Translations under genes and position numbers: made by a program
Shown: piece after piece, positions 1-12,115 of the stretch
Position numbering within the stretch: position 1 is the stretch's first letter
Layout: every line of letters begins with the position of its first letter
Assembly (NCBI GenBank): GCA_023614405.1
Contig: CM042696.1
Span: forward strand, 340,681,211 to 340,745,210
Origin: Avena insularis
Lineage: Eukaryota; Streptophyta; Magnoliopsida; Poales; Poaceae
DNA: 64,000 nt
Direction of reading: 5' to 3'
Notes under the pieces: model-generated
What the model was told of the DNA's origin: nothing
Database searches by the model: none
Seen by the model: only the letters and a program-made list of their open reading frames with translations

Positions 1-2085
1 GATTTGGGGGTGAATAAAGGGTTAAATACCAATTTGGCCATATTGATGCCCATGAAGCAATCCTTCAATAATTGATCTTGATTAGATGGGGTGATGGTAT
101 TGGTAGCTTGGTAAGGTCAAGATATAACTCCCTGAATTAATTAGGATTTTTCAGAATGCTCTAGATCATTTTTATATCTAATATTCAAATAGTGCTGAAA
201 TGATTTTTAGAAGCTTATTTGATATTTTTTTAATGGTACAAGGGTGGGTTTTGATGTCAGATTGTTCTAAATATGAATCCATACTTTGAGGAATTTTCCC
301 ATGATTTATTGGGGTTAAAAGTATTTAAAAGAATTATTATTCCATTTCCATGATTTAACAAAAAGGGAAAAAAGAAACAATGAAGCTCTTCAAAAATATG
401 AAGTTGGAAGATGGGATATGATAAATAGACTTCAAATGAGCATGAATATGGGGATGTGTTTTGGACAAACTCAAACTTTCTTTTATAGATTAGGTTTTGG
501 AGTTTTGTCAATTTAAGAGATTAAATAGGTTTGGGTCCATAATAATTATGGATAATATTTGATAATCTTTATAATCACGGTACATTATGTACACAAGGTG
601 TATCTAGCATTTTCAACCTTAGGTGTTGATAATCCAACTTTATTTTGGTAGGAAACAAGGAATAAAGGATCTAGGGTGATGTTATTTTCATACCATCAAA
701 ACCTTGTTAGATCTTGGAGCTCAGAGCTCCCCTTGGGGCATGGGCTAGATGGATGGATAAACTAAGTGATGTAGATCACCATGGTGTATAGGTTTGAGCT
801 TGGTCATACTTGAGGGTTCTAATAAAATAAGGGTGCCAAAATAGATTATCAAATAGCCTTCAAAACCTTGGGGATTTTTGAAGCACGAGGATCCATTTGT
901 AATAGGTGAAGTAGGTATTTATAGACCTTTATGAGTAGAACACAATGATGAAAATAGTTGGTCCAAAGAAGGTAGGATGAAGGTGTGAGCTTATGACCAA
1001 GTAGGCTAGTTGATGAGTATTTGCAAAAAAAGTTATTTTCCTACCTGCAAAACCATCAAGAACAAGTGGGCTGGAGGAGGATCTAACTAAGGGAAAGATT
1101 GGTCCTTGTTAGTCCTTATGATGGTCTACAATATGGTTCAAGTGCATTACCAAAAATGCAGAAGGATTGGAAATGGGGGAGACTCAAAGATGGCATCTTG
1201 ATAGCATTTCCAGACTGTCATATTTTGGCAGATTTACAGTTTTTGACTAGAATATAAGAGGGGAGGTTTTTGATGGGTTGGAAGGTACCAAAGCATCAGC
1301 AAGTGGAGTATGTTAAAGTGTATATTGAGTAGAGAAGGATACATGCTTGATATTGATCTTCATTTACTTGGAAGCTTCTAGAATGGATAATTTCAGAATT
1401 GATCTAGTTAAGGGTTTTAAATGATCACCTAGTGGCTAGAGATCAGATCCATCTTTGTATTCTTGCTTAAGGTGTTGTGATATTAAAACATCTTGATCCT
1501 AGAGGATGAGCTCCTATAGTATCTCAAACTATCTCCTAAGCAGACAAATCAAACAGCAGATCAAGGCAATTCATCTTCCAAACAAGGAAATCTACTTCTA
1601 TGGATACCATCAAGCCTAGCTTGAGGTAGAGATGGGTATTTTGAAAAGTTGGAGTTGAGTAAGGTGATAATCCTTGGTATTTCTACCAAGGGTAGAATTC
1701 AAAAGCTTTATAAAAAGGTTTTGGACAAACCTAGAGATAAGAGTAGTTGAAAGTTCTGTCTGGAAAACATAGGGAGATTATATCTTATAGATCTCCATAA
1801 TTTTGTCAATAGAATCTACTAAAGTGGTTGGGGTTACAAAGGAATCTTGGCTCGGGTTTTGAAATACCAGAATATTTGAGAATATGTAGAATGAGCCAGG
1901 ATAGTTTTGTTAAATAGTTTTTGTTGTGTTGAGGTAAGGAGTATATCATATGTTGTACATTCATATGCATAAGCATAACAAGCAAGTATGCAAACATTGC
2001 ATCGCTTAAACAAGAAAAAAAATTGTTCCCCCTGATTTTTTGCATTCAGAACAACTAATCAGGGTTGCTGAAATTGGGATGTTAA
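1..2085 (-). mobile_element. Possible LTR fragment, minus strand (unclassified)
   Basis: No coding region is recognisable in this AT-rich stretch. Read on the minus strand it begins near 2085 with TTAACATCCCAATTTC, which resembles the TGTAACATCCC start of chromovirus LTRs such as CH1 in this window. About 1.1 kb further in, it has a TATA-like TATAAATA (plus 916-923). The short ORFs here have no family features. The junction at 2085 abuts a tandem-array unit, so the piece probably inserted into that array. The expected terminal CA/TG is mutated and the other end lies outside the window, so this is a weak call. It could equally be decayed unique DNA. Confidence 0.3.
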
Positions 2086-2160
2086 AATCAGTGTGGTTTA
2101 GGAAAAGAACACATGCAATGACACTAGTGGATCAATGTGTTAAACCATGGTCACAGAGAC
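2086..2160. repeat. Left remnant of a tandem-repeat array
   Basis: This partial unit (gtgtggtttaggaaaagaac ... ccatggtcacagagac) matches the units at 12116-13745. It ends exactly at the G0 target site GAGAC (2156-2160), and the same unit resumes with GAGACCAAAAAC at 12116. The two pieces were therefore contiguous before G0 inserted. Confidence 0.85.
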
Positions 2161-2561
2161 TGACATAGGTACGATTACTCGGGTGCTTATGATTTGCTAC
2201 CCTGGCTGCATACGGACTCACGACCCATGGAGATTCAAGATGGTGGCCCAAGAAGCAACCGATGAAGACCTTATTTGTATTAGGAAAGGAAATATGAACC
2301 GACGTTATGTTGGTATTGTAATCATACATATGTAACCTATCTGTATACGGCTTTGAGACCTGGCCTATTATATATAGGATGGGAGACGCCTATGAGGAGG
2401 TACCACAAAAACCCGAGCGATCTGTAATAGTGATGTTCATCAAGTAATCAGGCATCTTTGACTCCCTTGTTTGCCTGACATCTGATGAAATCCCTAGTGT
2501 TCTCTTTTCCACAAAACCCTAAGTCCATCACCATGGGCATTCCCGATGTTACCCCTCATCA
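2161..2561 (+). repeat. G0 5' LTR
   Basis: This 401 bp LTR starts TGACATAGGTAC and ends CTCATCA. It aligns almost end to end with 11719-12115. A TATA-like TTATATATAGG near 2367-2377 is the probable promoter. Short ORFs on both strands here are incidental. Confidence 0.93.
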
Positions 2562-2562
2562 A

Positions 2563-2581
2563 TTGGTGCCGTTTGTGGGAA
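2563..2581 (+). other. G0 primer binding site
   Basis: TTGGTGCCGTTTGTGGGAA lies directly after the LTR. It resembles the TTGGCGCC-type sites of G1 and G2, with one C-to-T change. Confidence 0.7.
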
Positions 2582-3332
2582 ACTTGAACCCTAGAGTCAT
2601 GGATTCGGTGGACCCCTTTTCATCAAGAAACAACCCTACGGAGGCGGCCCCATGCCCACCCACCCCAGTTTTGGTACCGGCCAATTTCAACGGCGGATCC
2701 AATCTCATCATCGGAAGTTTCCACTTCCAAGTAGAGGATCCTGAAGAACCACACCTTTCGGATCCGATCTCATCGGGACCGTCGGTCAAAAAATATGCGC
2801 CTACGGTGATATCTGTATTACCTGTCGGATCATCCGTGGAAGCCACACCGTAGGTGGAGAGAGCCAACGAAAACAATCAAAACACAGCAGATCTAGGGGA
2901 CCTTGATGGTCTCTATGATGAACTCTCCCTTGGGTCAAACCACCAGTCAACCACACTATGAGGATCAAGTTCGGAAAACATGGAACCCGAAGAAACTAGA
3001 GAAAGTATCGACTTCGAAATTATAAAGGCTGGGATCTACCTAGAACAGAAACTACTAGACTTCACTGGTCTCCCAGACGGTGTCTCCCTCGGATCTAACA
3101 ATGACATCACTAGTCCATACGTAACACGCCACCAAGTGTGCGTGATCATTGGAGAACCTTGGACATAGCGCGACTCTAACGCAACGAGGGAAACCACGGA
3201 AATGAAGGAGACCCGACGGACAACCGCATAACCCAAGGAGGATGGGAACCATGCAGAGGCGAGAGGCAAACTCTCCGATTACCAGCCGTAGCATGTCAAA
3301 AATCAAGGGAAGCAATTTTAGACATAGTTCCA
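2582..3332 (+). pseudogene. G0 leader / 5' part of gag, degenerate
   Basis: A reading frame open from the LTR end (ATG at about 2533) runs to 2853. It gives a proline- and serine-rich product with no recognised domain. Further short fragments follow (for example 2980-3168). In Tat-lineage elements this position holds the poorly conserved N-terminal part of gag, and I read it that way from position only. Several stops break it. Confidence 0.45.
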
Positions 3333-4858
3333 ATGACAGCCAATGCCACACACGATGATTTACTAGCATATCAATACATGCTTCATCACAAGAAGACAGA
3401 CTTGCTAAGGATGCAAAGGCAACTCGATAAAAGAAAAAGGCTAGCTGACAAATCTAGCCTGAGATGGGCACAATTAAGTTCTACTAGACGATCAAGGAGC
3501 ATAACTAGGGGAGCATCACCAAGAAGGTGAACATCTCGATTGCAGAACATCCCCGAAGCCGAAAGAAATGAACTGATTCAAGACCTCGATCTATCGTTTA
3601 TGTCAGTAGATCAAGAAGGGAACATCAAAGCAAAAACAGCCCAAGCAGCAATCGTGGCCACACAAACGTATCTAATCACAACTCAACCCGCACTCGACGA
3701 TCCCCATGCATCTCTTCATCTCTCAGCTTTAATGAACCTCGGCATGGTAGGAGCATCTCTTGCACAAGCAGAACAGGGAATCACGCACCAACCCGATAGA
3801 TCCCCACATTGTCATAGCAGCCCTCGGTAGGTGGGGCACACCCGAAGGTTGCGATCACCACATCGGGTGCACTTCTCAGGGTCCGAACCGCAAAACAGCA
3901 AAAGAAACGATAACACGCAGCACAAGAACAATGGATCAAGGGATGAGAGCCATAGCCGAATATATCATAACGACAACAGTGTAAATGACCACGAGTTATG
4001 TGGAGCCAGCTATTTTACCCAACGGATTCGTAAAACTTCAGTACCCAAGGACTTCAAACTTCCACATGACCACCAGAAATACGATGGACTATAGGAACCC
4101 GAAGCATGGCTAGAAGATTACTTGGCCACTGTCAAGCTATAGGGCGACTCCACAGCCACCGCAATGCAAAGCTTGAAGCCGCACCTAACCGGCATTGCAC
4201 GGTCGTGGCTTAGACAACTACCCAAAGATTCCATCAGTAGCTGGAATGATCATGAAAATAAGTTCATCCGACACTTTCAATCCACATTTAAACGATCCGC
4301 ATCTCTGGAGCAATTACGGGCGTACAAACAGAAACATGGAAAATCAATAAGAGCCTTCATTCAGTGATGGAACAATATCAAGAACTCAGCCGAAGCCATA
4401 TTCGACGAAAGGGCCATTGACACCTTCAATGATGGCCTCCGCTGCCGAAAGTTCATAGAAGAACTAGGACGGGTCAAACCCAAAATAATCTCACGGCTAA
4501 TGGACATAGAAAATCGCTGGGCTGATGGAGAGGACGCGCTTCATAACAAACGAACACGTTCACCTGAAGAAGATAGGGATAAACGCAACAATGATAGAAG
4601 ACGGAGGAATAATGATGGACGCGCGGGACCAAGTTATGTCGTAGCTAGTTTCTCGGGAGAGGGTAATCACAGGAACGATGATTACAACAGGGGCACCGAA
4701 ATAGCAGGGACAACGACGGAGGAGGCCAATCATTGCAATGATATCAACCAAGATCTCGGGACCCACCTATGTCCATAATGCAAATGTTGGAGGACCCTGT
4801 AATATGCACTTTTATGTCGATTCAGCGGGTTAAAGACGATCCAACCATCTCATGAAAG
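3333..4858 (+). pseudogene. G0 gag (capsid part), broken
   Basis: Gag forms the virus-like particle. The recognisable core lies at about 4000-4500: a DFKLPHDHQKYDG-like lead-in, then LTGIARSWLRQLP, then FIRHFQSTFKRSASLEQLRAYKQ and FNDGLRCRKFIEELGR, the usual retrotransposon gag order. An arginine-rich tract follows (4560-4620). Stops at about 4092, 4140 and 4365 and at least one frameshift break it. The nucleic-acid-binding knuckle begins at about 4799 (C-x2-H), and its last H and C lie on either side of the solo LTR junction. The frame resumes at 6547. Confidence 0.85.
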
Positions 4859-6541
4859 TGTTAGGTTTACAACATAGAAAACAAAAAATTCCTATGATGG
4901 GAACTATTATTCTACACCAAGATCTATCTACTAGATACAAGCAATGGGTGGATATACATCCATAGAGAACATACCCTTGAAGAGCGACAAAGTGTTACGA
5001 TCGTGATAATGTAGTCGTACACTTGTCAATCCCAAGATCGTGATGAAGTACTTTAGGTCTAGCAGTTTCAGCACCATCAAGTCCAGCACCATCAAGTCCA
5101 GCATTGCAAAGCAGCGGTGCATCCATGATCACACACACGTCCGGTCCACCAAAAAACCTCCGCCTCCTCGCTCCAGTGATGCAGCGGAAGCAGCAACTTC
5201 TTTCCAGATAAAGCCATCGAGAACATGTATCTCGCTAATACGAGACCATGGGGACTAACTAGAGGGAGAAGAGAACCTTCACGAGGAGGTGGGTCAAGTG
5301 GAGAAGAGCCATGGGGATCCTTTTATAGGGGGAGGGGCGCAGCCCCATGGCCATGGCTGACCGGCCATGGTGGGTGCCCCCACCTCTCCCTCATTCATGT
5401 GGGTGGAGCTTACACTAAGCCCACTCACATAAATTTCAACTCCACTCACTTGCATTTAATGTCCACTAAATTAAATGCATTTTTCTATTTAAATAAAACA
5501 CTTCTATTTATTTTATACAGAATTATGTTAATTAATTTATTAACAAACATTCACATAAAACTCCCTGCAACATTTCAATATCACATGAAGAACCAGTTTC
5601 AGCAATTTCACCCAAAACAATTTCGGTTTCCATCGAAATTATCCCAGCGCTTTCATAATCTTTATCTGAAACATATTTGATCCTAAATGGTGTCGGTATC
5701 CCTTAAGTGTGTCACCCTACAGTTCGCGAATAATGCAGACATGATCAAGACCTTTCTCCGAACAATAATCAGCAACGGGACCTAGAGATCCGTACTAAGT
5801 CCCACACATTCAACGATGACTCTAGTGATCGTGTGAACCTTCAACGTCATATCTAAATCCCTTTGTCTAGCGATACACTACAAGTCTGAGATTTGATCAT
5901 CAGTATCTCCATACCTAGTTTGATCTTGTTTCCGACATGCACTCTTTTCTCATTCCCGTGATATAACATTCTAGTGATCACATCACTTGCTTGCAAGATA
6001 TCTCAATGTGATATCACCGAGAGGGCCAAGAGTACATCTATCCATCATCGGGATGGACAAATCCCACTCTTGATCCATGAGCGTCAACATAACACTTTCA
6101 GAGTACCCAAACCAACCTTTATAGTCACCCTATTATGGTGTGACGTTTGATGTTATCAAAGTACTCTTCCGGTGTTAGAAATTAACATGATCTCATGGTC
6201 TAAGGACTAAGATTATTCTGTATAATGTTATAGCAATATAAACATAATGACTTTGATCGTAATGCTATACTTCAGATGAATGTTCATCACATCATTCACC
6301 AAGTTGTGACCTCGTTATTAACAACATCCAATGTCCATGATCGGGAAACTTTGATCATCTTGTTAATCCACGACCTAGTTTATAAGAGAGGCATAACTAG
6401 GAACCATTTATTTGTTTATTAAACACACATGTATTAAAGTTTCCAATTAATACAATTATAGCATGCAAAATAAACATTTATCATAAACAAGGAATAAGAT
6501 AATAACCACTTTATTATTGCCTCTAGGGCATATTCCCTTCA
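4859..6541 (-). mobile_element. Solo LTR 1 (BARE/WIS/Angela-like terminus)
   Basis: This is a single 1,683 bp LTR, TG...CA, flanked by the perfect target duplication GAAAG (4854-4858 and 6542-6546). On the minus strand it begins TGAAGGGAATATGCCCTAGA, a terminus I associate with abundant Triticeae LTRs, and ends ACCTAACA. A minus-strand TATAAAA (plus 5321-5327) is the probable promoter. No internal domain is left, so it is a solo LTR formed by LTR-LTR recombination. The superfamily (Copia) is from memory of the terminus only. Short ORFs within it are not genes. Confidence 0.92.
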
Positions 6542-6546
6542 GAAAG

Positions 6547-6856
6547 ACTGCCAAACATTTTTGAAGATGCAAGAGCTATGCAATGCAAAAGCAACTGAAG
6601 CAGCAAACCGACGATACATCACTATGCCTGGCATGTTAGCCATTGGCACACCACCATCACCACCGGCACACCAGCCAGTAGGACAACCACAAAACAAAAC
6701 AAATCAAGGTAGTGAATACCCTAAGTCAAAGGGAGCAATGTCAACGATTCATAAAGGGCGCCCATCCAACAGGATCCAGAAACTAATTACAAGACAAGTC
6801 AACATGGCCGAGATGACTCTACGAGCCACACTTGAGTATCTTCACTTGTCAGAATA
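6547..6856 (+). pseudogene. G0 gag C-terminal part (resumes after solo LTR)
   Basis: The frame continues directly from 4858 with ACTGCCAAACA and encodes the last Cys of the knuckle, followed by QTFLKMQELCNAKAT. A basic linker leads to the protease region. The TAG at 6854-6856 is followed by in-frame protease sequence (ITFNRDDHP...), so gag and pol appear to have been one frame. Confidence 0.8.
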
Positions 6857-7466
6857 GGAAATCACATTCAACAGAGATGATCACCCACTTCGAGTACCAC
6901 GACCGAGGCATTCAGCCTTGATAGTTGAAGCGCAAGTGGGAGGATTCGACATGAGCAAAATTTTCATGGATGAAGGACGCAGCATAAATTTGATTTATGC
7001 CAAAACACCGAGAGCAATGAACTACTCTTTGGTAAATCTAGCACTAACAAAAACATCCTTCCACGACATAGTACCAGGTAAAGCCAAAATTCCCTTAGGT
7101 AAAACACTTCTTGACGTTGTTTTTGGATCGAAAGAAAATTTTAGGCGAGAAAAGCTTGAATTCAAAGTCATGGACTGGCCATCACAATATCATGTGATCA
7201 TGGGACGCCCAGCTTTTGCACGATTCATGGCAGTTCTGCATTATACATATCTAGTTATGAAAATGCCAGCGCCGAGGGTAATCATAACAGTAAAGGGAAG
7301 CTTCACACGATCCGACAATTGCAATCGGGAGTTCAATAAATTTTCTGAATCTTTTGAGATGGCAACTGAGTTTGAGCAGCTAAAACTGTCAGCAACCGCA
7401 GAACATCTGACAATAGTGCGTGTCAATCCCGATCAGGCTTTTGACACCGCCAAAGATACAAAGTAA
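6857..7466 (+). pseudogene. G0 aspartic protease region
   Basis: This part would cut the gag-pol polyprotein. The active-site stretch reads FMDEGRSINLIYA, whereas related copies G1 and G2 have DSG and DGG at the same place, so the triad is altered to DEG. Downstream blocks follow the same order as G2: FHDIVPGKAKIPLG, FGSKENFRREKLEF, YHVIMGRPAFARFMAVLHYTYL. The frame is open from 6918 to 7466 and ends just before the RT linker. The altered triad argues against activity. Confidence 0.8.
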
Positions 7467-8380
7467 GTACAGATCCACCCTACCGACCTGAAGAAGACGA
7501 CATTTGTGGCCTCCAAACTTAGTCCCGCATAGGAAAGCATGCTCATCGAGTTCCTCCATGAGCACTGGGAGATCTTCGCATGGCTACCTTCTAACATGCG
7601 GAGAATTCGAGGGAACTCGCTGAGCACGCATTAAACTTGGATCCAAAGGTGAAGCCAGTAAAACAGTCGCTTCGCTGAGCCAAAATGTAAGGCCATTGGA
7701 AAGGAGCTCAATCGCCTTACTAATGCCAAATTCATCAAAGAATTAAAGAAAGCGGAGTGGGTTGCAAACCCGGTATGCGTCCCAAAGAAAAATACAAAAG
7801 AGTTACGGATGTGCATTGACTTCACTGCCCTGAATAAACATTGTCCAAAGGATCACTTCCCACTACCACGAATCGATCAAATAATCGATGCAACCACGAG
7901 GTGCGGATGTCTTTCCTTTCCGGACGCATATTCAGGGTACCATCAAATTCAGATGAAGGAGGAAGATCAGAAGAAAACATCATTTATCATGCCATATGGT
8001 GTATTCTGCTATACAACAATTCCCTTTGGCCTCAAATATGCTAGGGCAACATACTAACGAATGATACAAAATTTCCTGGGAAACCAAATTGGCACAAACG
8101 TACAAGTGTATATCGACGAATTTATAGTTATAACAAAGCAAAGGTCCTCACTTATCAAAGATCTCCAAGAAACATGTGAGAACCTCGACAAATTTTGCAT
8201 CAAACTCAACCCGACAAAGTTCTCCTTTGGAGTCCTAGCTGGGAAACTCCACGGATACCTCGTATCAGCAAGAGGAATCAAAGCCAACCCCAAGAAAATA
8301 CAGGCAATTCTAACAATGAAAAAGCCAACGAATCGGGGCGTACAGTAGCTGGCTGGGCGAGTCGTAGCACTCAGCCACTT
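7467..8380 (+). pseudogene. G0 reverse transcriptase, broken
   Basis: Conserved blocks are visible: VANPVCVPKKN, LRMCIDFTALNKHCPKD, FPLPRIDQIIDAT, FPDAYSGYHQIQM, TSFIMPYGVFCYTTIPFGL, and CIKLNPTKFSFGV. The catalytic motif, normally Y-x-D-D, reads YIDE (8109-8120), so the second aspartate is lost. Stops fall in the linker (about 7530-7650), a TAA follows ATY at about 8056, and the frame shifts near 8340. The enzyme would have made DNA from the element RNA, but this copy is dead. Confidence 0.88.
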
Positions 8381-9330
8381 TATTACTCGGTTAGGAGAAA
8401 AGCACTACCACTCTACGCCCTCATGAGGAAATCACATAAATTCGAATGGACGGAAGAAGCTTAGCGCGCCTTTGAGGATCTCAAAAGGACACTTTCAACA
8501 TCTCCTGTCATCATGTCTCTGCATGAGAAAGAGCCACTACTTCTTTACATTGTCGCCACTAATCAGGTAGTCAACACGGTTCTGGTCGTAGAATGACCTG
8601 AAGAAGGGAAAACCCATGGTGTTCAAATGATAGTTTATTTCTTGAGGGACGTCCTCTCACCATCTAAACAAAGGTACCTGCATTATCAGAAACTAGCGTA
8701 TGGAGTGTTTATGACAGCAGGAAAGTTGCGTCACTATTTTTTGGAACACCCGATCATAGTGGTCAACGAAGCACCTCTATCCAGTATCATCAATAATCCA
8801 GAAGCAACTGGACGTGTCTCCCTATGGGGCATTGAGCTTCCCCCTCGAGATATCACGTACAAAAATTGTAAAGCAATTAAATCACAAGTTCTGCCTGATT
8901 TTATCCCTGAATGGACTGAACTACAATGTGCAGGCCCACCTGACCTTTCTAGCGCATGGACGATATACGTTGATGGATCAAAAAGAATGGAAGGAGCAGG
9001 AGTCATATTAGTATCACCACAAGGCGATAAAATGCGATATATACTTCGGGTGAGCTTTACAAACACATCCAATAATGAAGCTGAGTATGTTGCATGGTAT
9101 GCGTATGGCCAAATCTTGCGGTGCAACTCGCCTCAAAAAATTTGGTGATTCTAATCTTGTAGCATAGCAAGAAATGAACAAGTGTGATGCTATCAGTGAT
9201 AACATGATTCCTGCCGTGATCTGTATAGCATTATGGAGGCTCAGTTTGACGGATGCAAAGTATCGCACATAGGAAGAGTAAGCAATGAAGAAGCCGACAA
9301 TCTAGCAAACATCGGGTCCTTATTCCTACC
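8381..9330 (+). pseudogene. G0 RNase H plus archaeal-type second RNase H
   Basis: The first module covers about 8400-8900 (HKFEWTEEA, FEDLKRTLSTSPVI, LSPSKQRYLHYQKLAYGV, HYFLEHPIIVV), with stops at about 8462 (TAG) and 8595 (TGA). The second starts at about 8950 with WTIYVDGSK, then GAGVILVSPQGD and NNEAEY. These match the D and E positions of the archaeal-type RNase H known from Tat-lineage elements. The rest, after 9146, is frameshifted up to a NEEADNLANIGS-like end near 9315. G2 has the same pair. Confidence 0.82.
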
Positions 9331-10787
9331 AGTGCCACCCGGTTTTTTGGGGAGGAAATAACTGAACGTTTTATCAATGCCAAGAGAGTCTCTAAGGTCA
9401 TAGCGCCCAATACAGGGAAAAAGATTAAGCTGCAAAAGGACCCAGGGGCTACACCAGCTAGCAAGAGTATAGATGAAATCCTCGAAGAAGAATCAGAAGT
9501 TGATGAGGGCACGATAATAGAACATACATGGATGCAGCCATACATAGCATATATGACTCGGGGAGAGATCCCCGAAGATGTGACAAAATCTCGGCGAATC
9601 ACTCTAAAATCAAAAGCCTCTAGAATCATCAAAGGAGAGTTATATAAAAGAAGTATTTTGGGTGTGCTGCAGCGATGTGTCACACCCGACAAAGGGAAAA
9701 CTATACTCAAGGATATACACGAAGGAGTATGTGGCCATCACGCAAGTACTCGAGCAATTGCTGCCAAAGCATTCAGAGCAGGATTCTATTGGTTCATAGC
9801 AGTACAAGATGCAAAGGATATAGTCTAAACATGCGAGGCATGTCAGCGATTCACAACAAAACCTGGCGCACCTACTGCCGAGTTAAATCCCATACCTCTC
9901 GCTTGGCTTTCGCTCAGTGGGGACTCAATATGGTGGGTAAAATTCACAAATCATCTCCATGAGGACACATCTTTCTGCTAGTAGCAGTCAACAAATTTAC
10001 TAAATGAATTGAAGCAATGGCTGTCACCAGTCAAGATGGAACTTCGGCTATGAATTTTATCAAATCCATAGTATTCCGGTTTGGTGTGCCAAATAGCATC
10101 ATCACGGATAATGGAACTAATTTTACATCCAATGAGTTCATGGAATACTATGAGAAGATGGGTATAAAAGTAAGCTACACCTCAATAGCCCACCCGCAAA
10201 CTAACGGACAAGTGGAAAAAGCCAATGGCCTAGTAACTGATGGCCTCAAGAAAAGATTACTAGCACTACTCAACAGGGCAAAAGGAGCATGGGTAGATGA
10301 GTTACCATCTGTTTTGTGGAGTTTGTGTACTACTCCAAATAATTCGACACACGAAACACCCTTCTATTTGTTCCATGGCACTGAAGCTGTCATTCTAGTC
10401 AGAGTATCACATGAATCTCCACGAGTAGCTACATATGATGAAGAGGCATCAAGAGAAGAACTTGAAGACGATGTTGATTCACTTGATGAAGCCCGAGACA
10501 CTGCCCTACAAAGAGCTAATATATATCAGCAAAACTTGCGCAACTACCACAGTCAACGGTTGCGTCCTAGGTCCTTCATTGTAGGGGACCTAGTTCTTCG
10601 CCTCAAGCAAGATGGCCATCGTAAATTGGAGTCGCCTTGGGAAGGACCTTACATTGTTATAGAAGTTATTCCCGGAGGAGCATATCGGCTACAAGACAAG
10701 AAGCAGGAGTCAAATACTCCAATTCGTGGAACGTCGCACAACTACGGCACTTTTACACTTAGAATTTATGTGTTCTTGCTATATTAA
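9331..10787 (+). pseudogene. G0 integrase, broken
   Basis: The zinc-binding part lies at about 9720-9850: GHHASTRAIAAKAFRAGFYW followed by CEACQRF, with a TAA between them at 9826. In the catalytic core the first aspartate position reads WGLNMVG (D to N), while IITDNGTNF and GQVEKANG keep the second D and the E. From 10017 the frame is open for 256 codons through core and C-terminal part (GPYIVIEVIPGGAYRL). Stops at about 9959 and 10005 separate the pieces. Integrase would insert the cDNA; the lost aspartate predicts no activity. Confidence 0.9.
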
Positions 10788-11718
10788 TTACAATAAGGCC
10801 TATGGCCCAGCTTCTTAGCCAGAATATTAAGGACAACGGCCAGGCGGCAATCGACCAAATAATGTATCATTGGCTTCGGCATATAAATAAAAGATAAGTT
10901 CTTCACACTCTGAGTCTTTATTATACCTTTTTTGCCAACAAAACAGGGGATCTCTATTTCTATATAAACATTTTTTGTGATAAAATTAACAACCATTATG
11001 AGCCTGTGTCCATATACAGGCATCCGGATATAGCCTCGAGGGCTACTCCCATCGGGAGCGCTGGCGCGCACCCAATACGAATCAAATTATGCATACAAAA
11101 TCAAGACAATCGCCACCTAAACCTGCGAGTTTTACTTTGGTGTATCCTCAAAAGGTTACTCCCATCAGGAGATTCTATAAATTATTAATACAAAAAGTAT
11201 GATAAATTTCAGAAATTCCAGTAGCCAAACAAGGTAGTAGATAAAAATTATACAAAAATCTTGGATCGCACCCGACACGACAAAACTCCGAATGCCCTGT
11301 CCAAGACATGAAGGTAAGACCCTGGGATTCGTCCTGTGCAGCCTGGTAATCGCACAAGAATGCGCTCCGCCAGTGAAATATCCGTATCAATGATACGATG
11401 AAAAATCCTGATGGACGTGTTGCGTATCCGATAAAATAGAACTAGAATTCAGTATTCGATAAGATCTTAGCAGCTTGAACTGAATTACGCTAGTTATAAT
11501 TCCGAGTTTAGGCCCGGGGACTTGAATTTGATGTAGGTCAACATTGTTTTTGCCCAGGAGTAATTAACGGATTCCCGATTCGTCCGATGCATCAGGCTTG
11601 TTGTACCGAATCCCTATAAAATTGAAAAAAATGGAAATAATGCAAAGAAAGGAAAAAACTGAAAATATCTTTGAGACTCAACCAGAATCTATGGTTCGGG
11701 TAGAGTCTCGGGGGATAC
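10788..11718 (+). other. G0 3' untranslated region with polypurine tract
   Basis: This 930 bp stretch has no supported ORF. It ends with ctcgggggat (11707-11716), two bases before the 3' LTR: the polypurine tract that primes plus-strand synthesis. G2 has the same CTCGGGGG core at the same spacing. Confidence 0.75.
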
Positions 11719-12115
11719 TGACATAGGTACAATTACTCGGGTGCTTATGATTCACTACCATAGCTGCATAAAGACTCACAGCCCATGGAGATTCAAGATG
11801 GTGGCCCAAGAAGCATCTGATGAAGACCTTAGTTGTATTAGGAAAGGAAATATGAGTCGACGTTATGTTGGTATTGTAATCATACATATGTAACCTATCC
11901 GTATACGGCTTTGAGACCCGTCCTATTATATATAGGATGGGAGAAGCCTATGAGGAGGTACCTAAAAAACCAAGCGATATGTAATAGCGTTGTTCATCAA
12001 GTAACCAGGCGACTTTGACTCCCTTGTTTCCCTGGCATCTGAAAAATCCCTAGCGTTCTCTTTTCCAAAACCCTAAGTCCATCACCATGGGAATTACCGA
12101 GGTTACCCCTCATCA
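11719..12115 (+). repeat. G0 3' LTR
   Basis: This 397 bp copy of 2161-2561 has scattered substitutions and small indels, so insertion is not recent. It is followed by the target duplication GAGAC (12116-12120) and the resumed tandem-repeat unit. Confidence 0.93.

Larger units (their letters stand above)
2161..12115 (+). mobile_element. G0: Ty3/Gypsy Tat-lineage LTR retrotransposon, degenerate, with a nested solo LTR
   Basis: The ends are fixed by two LTRs of about 400 bp, both TG...CA, and by the 5 bp target duplication GAGAC (2156-2160 and 12116-12120). Domain order is gag, protease, RT, RNase H, second (archaeal-type) RNase H, integrase. That order, with two RNase H modules and integrase last, is typical of the Tat lineage. 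A solo LTR (4859-6541) interrupts gag. The pol frame carries several stops and frameshifts, and catalytic positions in protease, RT and integrase are altered, so the copy cannot be autonomous. It inserted into a tandem-repeat array. Confidence 0.93.
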
